From Parcubacteria group bacterium GW2011_GWA1_47_8 (GTDB lineage: Bacteria; Patescibacteriota; Minisyncoccia; Phycocordibacterales; UBA1550), in contig LCOP01000049.1 in assembly GCA_000996605.1 (NCBI GenBank), forward strand, positions 1 through 7,831: DNA of 7,831 nt, written 5' to 3'. The position numbers and the translations under genes were made by a program. The number at the start of each line of letters is the position of its first letter. Position 1 is the stretch's first letter. Under the pieces are notes generated by a model, which was given only the letters and a program-made list of their open reading frames with translations, was not told the origin of the DNA and ran no database searches. Positions 1 through 6,471 of the stretch are shown one piece after another.

Positions 1-184
1 TATGCAGAGGAAATATGGAAGCCAAATGTATTAAAAACCTATTAAAAGTGACTGAGGATCTAGGAGGATTACGGTAACAGTTTATTTTGGCCTATAGCGC
101 GCACTTGTGAGGATGGAGGAGAAGTTCATGGTATAAAGTTAAAATAAGTAGCGTGTTTGTCCGAAATATAGTAACATCGTAAGC

Positions 185-1339
185 ATGAAAAAGTCGAAGT
201 TGAAGCTCACTCCTAAAGCAGTCACGGAACAGTTTCGCGCGCTCACCGAGAGATATCATATACAAGACAAGGTCACGATTGATGAGGTCAAGCGACGGAT
301 CTACGAAGCAGGAGGCGCTGACTTTCAAAAAACATCACACGAATATTTTGAATGGGCGATGGGACTCTTCCCGGGAGCAAAAAATATTGACGAGGCGAAT
401 GAAATCCTTAAAGTATGCTCGGATGCATGGAATGTATTTCCGCACAAAGTGCTCGATGGCAATGCACCCGTAGACATGCTAGACAAACAAGCGAAATCCA
501 AGATGGACAGAGCGTCTGAAAATATGATCGAGGTATTTGCAGAATCTATCAATGATTTATATAAGCTGGCGCAGAGGCGCGCGGAGCAGGAATTCAAGCG
601 AATCGGCGGGACAAAAGAGGAGTTTGCCGTGCTTGAGGATGCGCTCGGAAAGGGAAATATGCGGCAGGAAGAAGCAATGTTGCGGAGTCTCGTTTCCATA
701 GGAAAGCGTATGCGCTATACGGGGGTCCAATGGTTTGAGCCATTTGCGCGAGAGTATCAAGCAATGACCAATCATCAGATCTTGCATGGGAATGACGCCT
801 TTGCAGGCTCGCCGTATTTGTTTGAGGTGTTAAAAATGTCCCCGGAAATGCGGCGCAATGCGGCGCAAGTTTTTGGAATGATTGAATATACGCTCGAGGC
901 GCACATCGCAATCAATATGCATGGCAGCAACCTCAAACTCAATACATACATGATATCAATCGCGCACCATGCATTTGATTGGCTAATGATGACACGCCCC
1001 GCTGATATGATGCTGGACATTGCACCTGCTAATGCAATCATTATGTACGCGCTCGCGGCACGAATACAAAACGAGGTGACGGGAAAGGTGACTTCATTTC
1101 CAGAAGATATTTTTACAGAACATATTTATCCCGATGAACGAGAAACATTTACAAAGCGTGTCGCAGAACTTATGCCGGTATTGTTATGCGAAGTAGAAGA
1201 TCCGCATATGCTTCTCACTGATGCCGAAGGCGCACCCGATGACTGGTTTGCCCGCATGAAAAAAATAGCGCCAAATATGCAGGATCATTTTGAAGAAGAG
1301 GTGCCCGAAGGCAGTGTCAGAAGTACATTCTATCCATAG
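185..1339 (+). CDS. Hypothetical protein, soluble and mostly helical
   Basis: I do not recognise this family with confidence. The 384-residue product has no signal peptide and no clear membrane segment. It is rich in charged helical stretches (about residues 100-175 and 215-330), so it is probably cytoplasmic. The most distinctive piece is AWNVFPHKVLDGNAPVDML at residues 81-99. It resembles a short motif of the form WN-x-FPH-K-x-L-x-G-x-(S/A)P-x-(E/D)M that I associate with assorted uncharacterised bacterial proteins; this is recall, not a search result. A second His-rich patch, IAHHAFDWLMM, lies near residues 259-269, and the C-terminus is acidic. ATG 185 is the only usable start: an in-frame TAG lies at 149-151 and no ATG, GTG or TTG falls between. 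No Shine-Dalgarno sequence directly precedes it. The gene faces the C39-peptidase gene head-on, 34 bp away, and nothing ties it functionally to the glycan genes. The reading frame is very likely real; the function is unknown. Confidence 0.82.
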   Translation: MKKSKLKLTPKAVTEQFRALTERYHIQDKVTIDEVKRRIYEAGGADFQKTSHEYFEWAMGLFPGAKNIDEANEILKVCSDAWNVFPHKVLDGNAPVDMLDKQAKSKMDRASENMIEVFAESINDLYKLAQRRAEQEFKRIGGTKEEFAVLEDALGKGNMRQEEAMLRSLVSIGKRMRYTGVQWFEPFAREYQAMTNHQILHGNDAFAGSPYLFEVLKMSPEMRRNAAQVFGMIEYTLEAHIAINMHGSNLKLNTYMISIAHHAFDWLMMTRPADMMLDIAPANAIIMYALAARIQNEVTGKVTSFPEDIFTEHIYPDERETFTKRVAELMPVLLCEVEDPHMLLTDAEGAPDDWFARMKKIAPNMQDHFEEEVPEGSVRSTFYP

Positions 1340-1373
1340 TCATACCATCCCCAATTAAAAATCCAAACAAATA

Positions 1374-2180
1374 TTAATACACCACCACCGCGCGGTTGTC
1401 GAGCTTTTCCCAATCGGACAAGAATTGAGTTTTGCTCATGCTGATCTTTCCGTACAACGTGTCCATGAGGATGATACTGTTCGGATTTGAAATACTTCCC
1501 GTATACCCCATAACAATCCGCACATGTTCTCCCGGGTAAGCTTCCACCTCCTTTCCTTTTCTGGTGCGCCACGTCATTAAATTTTTATTAGTAAGCAACC
1601 CCCAGACAATGACGGGGTTCCCTTGCTTTACTTCGCTCAAAACTTTGGAGAGCGTTGCTTGCTCAATAATCGCGGCGTCTCGATACTGCAATGCAAGATC
1701 GAAAATCGGCTTTTCGTATACTCCATAACCGGTGCCCAAAAAGACCGAGCCGTTAATATTGCCCACAAATCCATTGTCAGGATCTCCCCAAATATTCCGA
1801 TAGGATTTAGGCTCTCTGGTGTCGAAGGCAAGCTCTTCGATGAGTTCCTCTTCGGTGACATTTACGCCAAGGTAATTGAGTGCCATCCGCAGTGCCGCAA
1901 CTTCACAGGTGACCGGGTGCTCTTGCCTCTTGAAAGGAACTTTCACGAAGATCTTTTCCTTGCCCGGCGTTACTATTTGCGCGAGCTGATTTCCAATGAA
2001 AGAAGATACTTCCCCCAGAAACGGTTTCTCATTTTTGAGCGCTGCGTAGAAAAAATCCTCTTTGTAGACAAGTGCCTTATCTTTGTTATTGCCCAAATAT
2101 TCAATCGTAGCAAATAAAATCAGTGCCAACCCCGTGAGTAAGAGAATTGCTATGATGATGGACGACGTTTTTTTTCTCAT
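1374..2180 (-). CDS. Membrane-anchored C39-like (papain-fold) cysteine peptidase
   Basis: The 268-aa product begins with a short basic stretch (MRKK) and one hydrophobic segment at about residues 7-28. This is an uncleaved anchor or signal that would place the rest outside the membrane. The remainder matches the Peptidase_C39_2 pattern: VPFKRQEHPVTCEVAALRMA at 81-100 gives oxyanion-hole Gln86 and nucleophile Cys92, GEHVRIVMGY at 217-226 gives His219, and ILMDTLYGK at 237-245 gives Asp240. All four expected active-site residues are present, so the enzyme may be active. There is no ABC-transporter domain, so it is not a bacteriocin-exporter C39 protease; its substrate is unknown. ATG 2180 has a weak AAGG about 12 nt upstream. 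The gene lies 28 bp downstream of the ligase-TPR gene on the same strand, so co-transcription is likely. It could act on a cell-surface protein handled with the glycan, but that is inference from position only. Confidence 0.82.
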   Translation of the reverse strand: MRKKTSSIIIAILLLTGLALILFATIEYLGNNKDKALVYKEDFFYAALKNEKPFLGEVSSFIGNQLAQIVTPGKEKIFVKVPFKRQEHPVTCEVAALRMALNYLGVNVTEEELIEELAFDTREPKSYRNIWGDPDNGFVGNINGSVFLGTGYGVYEKPIFDLALQYRDAAIIEQATLSKVLSEVKQGNPVIVWGLLTNKNLMTWRTRKGKEVEAYPGEHVRIVMGYTGSISNPNSIILMDTLYGKISMSKTQFLSDWEKLDNRAVVVY

Positions 2181-2208
2181 ACACTAAGTACCTTATGATG
2201 CGACAAAC

Positions 2209-3957
2209 CTACGGATTCCTCCCTGCTTGGATTTCCTTGATGTAAAACTCGCCTTGTTCTTTGAAGCTTGGGTTTATCGTGATGGCGGACATGATTTCCT
2301 TCACCGCCTCCGCTCGTTTGCCCAGACTAAGATAGAGCGCCGCGAGATTCAACCGCGGTTCGGTGTCTGCTGGAGTTCGTGCAATATGCGCCTTGAGAAC
2401 CCCTTCTACCTCGGCGTAATTTTTCCCCTCCATCAAAATCTGCAAGTAAAGCTTCTCCGCTTCGGGGTACTCGGGCGCAAGCTCGTATGCTTTGCGAAAT
2501 ACTTCGAGCGCATCCGCATAATCCTTTTTCATATAATACAGACTACCGAGCTCGAACAATATCGTTTGTTTCGCAGGAGAAAGATCTGACGCTTTTTTAA
2601 GGTACTCGAGCGCTTCATCCGTGTGCCCCATACGACCCAAAAACGAACCTGCAAAAAGTTGATACCGTGCATCACCCGAAAAGACGGTTGCTTGCTTTTT
2701 TATTTCATCAGTTGCCAACACAATGAAATCTTCTCGGACCGAAGCAAACTGCTTCATATCTTGAGGCAACTTTAAAACAATTTGCGCAAGCTGTTCACGC
2801 GCTTCGGAAGTGCCTAAGCTCCCATACTCGACAGTCTTTTTAAAAAGCTCGAGATTGTGCGCGGGACCAATCGTTGACGGTTCGCTCATTGCCCGCACGA
2901 GGGTCAAGTTCTGCATGATCCCCTTATAGTTCACCACGTAGGGCACACCGATCAAACAAACAATAACAGCTCCCGCCAAAAGCGGCGCTGTTTCCGAAGA
3001 AACCACGAATGGCACGTTGGTATTTTTATCTTTCTTTTGAGGAGGAGCTCCGGGATGCAAACCCTCAATATAGGCAAGCACCGTAAAAAACAAGATGAGA
3101 CTCGTGATGTTGTCGAAGACGAAAAGGTTTTGGAAAAAATATCCCGCGAGGAGGCCGGTGAGTACGGCTTTTTCCACAATCGAAAGCGACTCCGCGCGGC
3201 GCCAAATACAATACACCGCACACGCAAAGAGCGCGAGGTATGCGAGAAGCGCAGGAAGTCCGCCGGCGATGAGCCAGTCAAAGAACACGTTATGCGCACG
3301 GTCGAACCACTGCTCTTGCCCGTACATCCTCGGGTTATAATACTTGTTAAAAACAAAATTAAAATTCTCCATTCCCCAGCCGAGAACCGGACGCTCCTTG
3401 AATCCCTGAAACGCCATGTCCCATATCATAAAGCGGGACTTGGTGGTCGTTTCGGTGAGAGAAATTGACGAGAAGCGCGCGAGAACAGGGCTTTCCTTCA
3501 CAAAGGGCGCGTCACGGAGCACAATAAAACCACCTACCAAAATGACGAGTCCTACCAGCACCCCGATTGCACTCTTGCGAAGCATGCCCCGCTCCCGTTC
3601 AAACACTGCCACCAGTATTGCCGCGACAACCGCGCCGACAATGAGCCCCAACATCGCCCCACGTGTTGCGGTGTGGTAGAGCACAAATACATGAAGAAGG
3701 ACGATTAGTCCATACACACTCAAACGAACCTGTTCAGCGGTAGTAGTGAAACTCTCACGCACCATGAAGAATGTGGCGAGGAAAATATTGAAGAGGGCAT
3801 ACGTACCCATGTATGCCGCATTGCCAAGCGTGCCGTTCACGCGTGTGCCATCCTGCACCACGGCGAGTACCCCCGCCCATTGGAGCACGCCGCAATGAAA
3901 TATGCGAATACGTGGAAGTAAGTCACGACACCCTCCATACGCTCGAAATTCGACCAA
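2209..3957 (-). CDS. O-antigen ligase/polymerase-like protein with TPR tail, C-terminal part of a split gene
   Basis: This is the larger part of a Wzy_C/WaaL-type polytopic membrane protein. Proteins of this superfamily polymerise lipid-linked glycans or transfer them to an acceptor on the outer face of the membrane. Homology-like sequence starts only near 3894 (CGVLQWAGV); the earlier codons back to TTG 3957 are an out-of-frame reading of the upstream fragment and are not a credible N-terminus. In this frame, hydrophobic segments lie at about residues 50-66, 80-95, 101-118, 129-147, 231-251, 264-299 and 326-343. Family-like motifs are TATRGAMLGL (Arg99), RFMIWDMAFQGFKERP then GWGMENF (175-199), and DRAHNVFFDWL with His222. 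Four TPR-like repeats follow at about 431-461, 462-495, 497-529 and 532-563. The C39-peptidase gene follows 28 bp after the stop. Ligase versus polymerase cannot be decided from sequence. Whether this half is translated is unclear, because no good start precedes it. Confidence 0.85.
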   Translation of the reverse strand: MVEFRAYGGCRDLLPRIRIFHCGVLQWAGVLAVVQDGTRVNGTLGNAAYMGTYALFNIFLATFFMVRESFTTTAEQVRLSVYGLIVLLHVFVLYHTATRGAMLGLIVGAVVAAILVAVFERERGMLRKSAIGVLVGLVILVGGFIVLRDAPFVKESPVLARFSSISLTETTTKSRFMIWDMAFQGFKERPVLGWGMENFNFVFNKYYNPRMYGQEQWFDRAHNVFFDWLIAGGLPALLAYLALFACAVYCIWRRAESLSIVEKAVLTGLLAGYFFQNLFVFDNITSLILFFTVLAYIEGLHPGAPPQKKDKNTNVPFVVSSETAPLLAGAVIVCLIGVPYVVNYKGIMQNLTLVRAMSEPSTIGPAHNLELFKKTVEYGSLGTSEAREQLAQIVLKLPQDMKQFASVREDFIVLATDEIKKQATVFSGDARYQLFAGSFLGRMGHTDEALEYLKKASDLSPAKQTILFELGSLYYMKKDYADALEVFRKAYELAPEYPEAEKLYLQILMEGKNYAEVEGVLKAHIARTPADTEPRLNLAALYLSLGKRAEAVKEIMSAITINPSFKEQGEFYIKEIQAGRNP

Positions 3958-4244
3958 AAACTTTTTGTCGGGTTCTCACCGAAAATTGCGGCAAGCGTGA
4001 TGATGCCGACGAACGCGGCGAGAGCGCCGAGGAGATAACTTTTCTTAGGACGATACGCGGGGTCAATAGCCGCGAGCACAACCCACCCGGCAAACATAAT
4101 CTCGACCACGATACGAAACGCAAAATTTTTCCCAACGATATAGGGGAAGAATGTTGTCTGGCCAAGAACAATGAACGCGATAAACGGCACAATGGCAAAC
4201 GTCAGAAACATAACCCCCTGCGCCAACATTTTTGAAGTGTTCAT
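3837..4244 (-). CDS. O-antigen ligase/polymerase-like protein, N-terminal fragment of the split gene
   Basis: This 135-aa frame encodes the first membrane segments of the ligase-TPR protein: about residues 8-28, 42-60 and 70-88, then ENPTKSFWSNFERMEGVVTY at 90-109. That sequence is typical of the N-terminal region of Patescibacteria O-antigen-ligase-family proteins, from recall. Family-like sequence continues to about residue 118 (FAYFIA, near 3891), after which this frame reads an implausible polar tail to a stop at 3837. The continuation of the protein lies one frame over, in the 2209-3957 frame. The two parts join within about 3886-3896 with a net loss of 1 mod 3 bases. ATG 4244 is the first start, with only a poor ribosome site (AACGGG directly abutting it). 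An internal ATG at 4229 is a weaker alternative. Taken together, 2209-4244 is best described as one gene with a frameshift and probable internal deletion, either a true pseudogene or an assembly artefact. Confidence 0.78.
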   Translation of the reverse strand: MNTSKMLAQGVMFLTFAIVPFIAFIVLGQTTFFPYIVGKNFAFRIVVEIMFAGWVVLAAIDPAYRPKKSYLLGALAAFVGIITLAAIFGENPTKSFWSNFERMEGVVTYFHVFAYFIAACSNGRGYSPWCRMAHA

Positions 4245-4257
4245 CCCGTTAGAGACA

Positions 4258-4272
4258 GGAGATAAAATCTCC
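4258..4272. repeat. Perfect 6-bp inverted repeat with 3-nt loop in the ligase leader
   Basis: GGAGAT-AAA-ATCTCC reads as a 6-3-6 stem-loop. If the minus-strand gene is transcribed from either TATAAT box, the hairpin lies in the mRNA leader, 14 nt before the start codon. It could affect leader stability or ribosome loading. It has no U-tract, so it is not an intrinsic terminator. Confidence 0.5.
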
Positions 4273-4280
4273 GTGCCTAA

Positions 4281-4335
4281 ATTATATCTAGCTGCTAATT
4301 ATTAAACATTATAACGCGTCCTGTTAATACCACAA
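4281..4335 (-). promoter_or_regulatory. Candidate promoter(s) for the ligase-peptidase unit
   Basis: Reading the minus strand, two perfect TATAAT boxes occur upstream of ATG 4244: one at 4313-4308 and one at 4286-4281. The distal box has TTGTGG at 4335-4330 with a 16-bp spacer, which gives a plausible but weak -35. The proximal box has no recognisable -35. Transcription from the distal box would start near 4301 and leave a leader of about 57 nt. These are consensus matches in AT-rich DNA and so are moderate evidence only. Confidence 0.42.
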
Positions 4336-4429
4336 CCATAACACTTGTGTCTCTAACAGGATTCATGATACTCAAAACTATAGCATAAAACCCAACCTAA
4401 GTTAAAGCACTTCTGAAAAGAACAAATCC

Positions 4430-4458
4430 TTGCTCCTCTTCCTTCTTTACGCTACGAT
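4430..4458 (+). promoter_or_regulatory. Candidate promoter for gmd-fcl
   Basis: TTGCTC at 4430-4435 and TACGAT at 4453-4458 are separated by exactly 17 bp and lie just upstream of gmd. Each box matches its sigma-70-type consensus at four of six positions. Transcription would begin near 4465, giving a leader of only about 15 nt with no Shine-Dalgarno sequence before ATG 4480. The stretch between this promoter and the ligase-side elements, about 4363-4429, shows nothing else I can support. Confidence 0.45.
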
Positions 4459-4479
4459 GTAGATTAATCGATCCACGAC

Positions 4480-5514
4480 ATGAAAAAAGCACTTATCACT
4501 GGCATTACCGGCCAAGACGGCTCCTATCTCGCCGAGCTCCTCCTTGAGAAAGGGTACGAGGTGCATGGGATCATACGGCGTTCAAGCACGTTTAACACCT
4601 CTCGTATTGACCACATATATCAAGACGAGCATTCCGCAAACGGCAAACTGCATTTACATTATGGCGACCTTTCCGACGGAAGTAATTTGAATCGTATTCT
4701 CGAAAAAGTACTTCCGGATGAAATTTATCATCTCGGCGCACAAAGCCATGTCCGTGTAAGTTTTGATATGCCCGAATATACGGGCGACGTTACCGGAATT
4801 GGGACACTTCGTATTCTTGATGCCATACGGGATGCCGGTATTAAAACAAAGTTTTATCAAGCATCATCAAGCGAAATGTTCGGGAAAGCACTTGAGATCC
4901 CTCTCAAGGAAACAACCCCTTTCTACCCCCGCTCTCCCTACGGCGTCGCAAAAGTATATGCGTACTGGATAACAAAGAACTATCGTGAGTCCTACGGCAT
5001 GTTCGCCGCAAACGGCATCCTTTTTAATCACGAGTCACCCCGACGTGGCGAGACTTTTGTAACACGAAAGATCACCCGCGGGCTTGCGCGCATCAAACTT
5101 GGAAAAGATGAACGGCTCTATCTCGGAAACCTCGATGCAAAACGAGATTGGGGTTATGCGAAAGATTTTGTCTACGGCATGTGGCTCATGCTTCAACATG
5201 ACGAACCGGATGATTTTGTCCTCGCGACAAATGAAGCACACAGCGTACGCGAGTTCGTGGAAGAAACAGGTAAGCACTTAGGGTTTGATATTGTTTGGCA
5301 AGGAACCGGTGTAGGCGAAAAAGGGGTCGATAAAAAAACCGGAAAGACAATCGTAGAAATTGACCCGAAATATTTCAGGCCCGCAGAGGTCGACATCCTC
5401 TTAGGGGATTATTCAAAAGCGAAAAAAGCGTTTGGATGGGAACCAAAAACAAGATTCAAGGAGCTGGTAAAATTGATGACTGAAGCGGATTTAAAAAATG
5501 AACAAAAATTCTAA
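4480..5514 (+). CDS. gmd: GDP-mannose 4,6-dehydratase
   Basis: The 344-aa product converts GDP-D-mannose to GDP-4-keto-6-deoxy-D-mannose in the cytoplasm, using bound NADP. It is an extended short-chain dehydrogenase with the Rossmann signature GITGQDGSYLAELLLEKGYE at 8-27. GIIRRSSTFNTSRIDHIY at 30-47 is typical of the NADP-binding loop of Gmd. The catalytic set is intact: Ser130 and Glu132 in QASSSEMFG, and Tyr154 and Lys158 in RSPYGVAKVYAYW. Further family landmarks are NHESPRRGETFVTRKITR (183-200), LGNLDAKRDWGYAKDFV (215-231) and the C-terminal FRPAEVDILLGD (299-310). Length matches the bacterial enzyme. ATG 4480 puts the nucleotide-binding motif at the usual distance from the N-terminus. 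The 3' end overlaps fcl, which uses the product directly. The same intermediate can also feed GDP-D-rhamnose or GDP-perosamine synthesis, but the fcl neighbour points to GDP-L-fucose. Confidence 0.97.
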   Translation: MKKALITGITGQDGSYLAELLLEKGYEVHGIIRRSSTFNTSRIDHIYQDEHSANGKLHLHYGDLSDGSNLNRILEKVLPDEIYHLGAQSHVRVSFDMPEYTGDVTGIGTLRILDAIRDAGIKTKFYQASSSEMFGKALEIPLKETTPFYPRSPYGVAKVYAYWITKNYRESYGMFAANGILFNHESPRRGETFVTRKITRGLARIKLGKDERLYLGNLDAKRDWGYAKDFVYGMWLMLQHDEPDDFVLATNEAHSVREFVEETGKHLGFDIVWQGTGVGEKGVDKKTGKTIVEIDPKYFRPAEVDILLGDYSKAKKAFGWEPKTRFKELVKLMTEADLKNEQKF

Positions 5515-6427
5515 AATTTATGTTGCGGGACACCGCGGGCTTGTAGGGTCGGCGATTGTTTGTGCACTCCAAAGAGGTGGCTTCAATAACCTTGTCCTCA
5601 GAACACGACAGGAACTCGATCTTACCGACCAACATGCCGTTGCAAAGTTTTTTGAACAAGAGCGCCCTGAGTATGTATTTCTCGCCGCGGCAAAAGTAGG
5701 CGGGATTATGGCAAACAAAACCTTCCCTGCTGAATTTATTTATGAAAACCTCGCTATCCAAACAAACATCATTCATAACGCATACATGCACAAAACAAAA
5801 AAATTGCTCTTTTTGGGAAGTTCTTGTATTTATCCACGACTCGCACTCCAACCCATAAAGGAAGAATATCTCATGGATGGAAAGCTTGAACCGACGAATG
5901 AGGCATATGCCGTCGCAAAGATTGCGGGAATCACTATGTGCCAGTCTTACAACAAGCAATACGGCACGAATTTCATTTCTGTCATGCCGACGAACCTTTA
6001 TGGTCCGAATGACAACTTCGATACAGAAAAAGCTCATGTTCTCCCCGCCCTCATGAGAAGATTTCACGAAGCAAAAAACGAAAGGAGGGAAGAAGTAGTT
6101 GTCTTTGGAACGGGAAAAGCAAAGCGGGAATTTCTCCATACCGACGACATCGCCGATGCTTGTGTTTTTCTTATGAACACCTACAGTAAATCTGATATTG
6201 TAAATATTGGCACCGGAAAAGACGTTTCAATCAAGGCACTCGCACTGATGATCAAAAAGGTTGTCGGCTTCAAAGGGAAAATTGCGTGGGACGCAACAAA
6301 GCCCGACGGGACACCGAGGAAACTTCTCAATGTCAGCAAGCTTCACACACTTGGATGGAAACACTCAACTCCTCTTGACGACGGTATCGCATCAACCTAC
6401 AAATGGTTCAAAGAAAATTATAAGTGA
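5498..6427 (+). CDS. fcl: GDP-L-fucose synthase
   Basis: The 309-aa product (also called WcaG) epimerises at C3 and C5 and then reduces the 4-keto group of the Gmd product with NADPH, giving GDP-L-fucose. Seen in the sequence: VAGHRGLVGSAIV (9-21) as the Rossmann loop, AAAKVGGIMANK (63-74), GSSCIYP (107-113) with Ser108 and Cys110, NEAYAVAK (134-141) with Tyr137 and Lys141, and AHVLPALMRRFH (179-190) with His180. These equal, shifted by one, the Ser107, Cys109, Tyr136, Lys140 and His179 known from the E. coli enzyme, so catalysis should be intact. LYGPNDNF and FLHTDDIAD are also family landmarks, and the length is normal. ATG 5498 lies inside the last 17 bp of gmd, which suggests translational coupling; a weak GAAGCGGA precedes it. 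The gene ends in TGA, 44 bp from the stop of the convergent SGNH gene. Confidence 0.97.
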   Translation: MNKNSKIYVAGHRGLVGSAIVCALQRGGFNNLVLRTRQELDLTDQHAVAKFFEQERPEYVFLAAAKVGGIMANKTFPAEFIYENLAIQTNIIHNAYMHKTKKLLFLGSSCIYPRLALQPIKEEYLMDGKLEPTNEAYAVAKIAGITMCQSYNKQYGTNFISVMPTNLYGPNDNFDTEKAHVLPALMRRFHEAKNERREEVVVFGTGKAKREFLHTDDIADACVFLMNTYSKSDIVNIGTGKDVSIKALALMIKKVVGFKGKIAWDATKPDGTPRKLLNVSKLHTLGWKHSTPLDDGIASTYKWFKENYK

Positions 6428-6471
6428 CCTATAAAACCCTCCGCTATATCGCGAACATCCTTTTATAACGA

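Larger units (their letters stand above)
4243..4362. repeat. Long-spaced inverted repeat around the ligase start region
   Basis: Positions 4243-4257 and 4348-4362 are inverted copies matching at 14 of 15 positions, including a perfect 10-bp core (GTTAGAGACA at 4248-4257 and TGTCTCTAAC at 4348-4357). The left arm includes part of the minus-strand start codon and its ribosome-site position. The right arm reads on the plus strand as TGTCTCTAACAGGATTC followed by ATG 4365, which opens only a seven-codon frame (MILKTIA) before TAA. A further copy of the octamer TCCTGTTA at 4319-4326 pairs perfectly with TAACAGGA at 4354-4361, so the right arm has two alternative partners. ACAC-TT-GTGT at 4341-4350 adds a small nested hairpin. 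Confidence 0.6.

Noticed and set aside
1..45. Possible C-terminal end of a plus-strand gene entering from the left (YAEEIWKPNVLKTY then TAA)
   Set aside because: Fourteen residues are too few to tell from chance. Another plus-strand frame is also open, from position 3 to the TAA ending at 77, and neither shows a recognisable family ending.
1623..2117. 164-codon plus-strand frame opposite the C39-like peptidase gene
   Set aside because: The minus-strand frame has a full active-site pattern and a membrane anchor. The plus frame has no recognisable features and no supporting start context.
3886..3896. Programmed ribosomal frameshift joining the two ligase halves
   Set aside because: There is no slippery heptamer at the junction, and the joined product would still lack the roughly 25-30 residues expected between the halves.
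4365..4388. Seven-codon plus-strand frame MILKTIA as a leader peptide for gmd
   Set aside because: It lies upstream of the best gmd promoter match, so it would not be in that transcript. It is more simply explained by the inverted copy of the ligase start region.
5456..6139. 227-codon minus-strand frame opposite fcl
   Set aside because: It lies almost wholly opposite fcl, which is complete with all catalytic motifs. The translation is Cys- and Phe-rich with no domain, as expected for an antisense shadow.
6430..6467. TATAAAA ... TTTTATA inverted repeat between the convergent fcl and SGNH genes as a shared terminator
   Set aside because: The 7-bp arms are all A/T with a 24-nt loop, no GC-rich stem and only four T residues, so it does not meet the intrinsic-terminator pattern.
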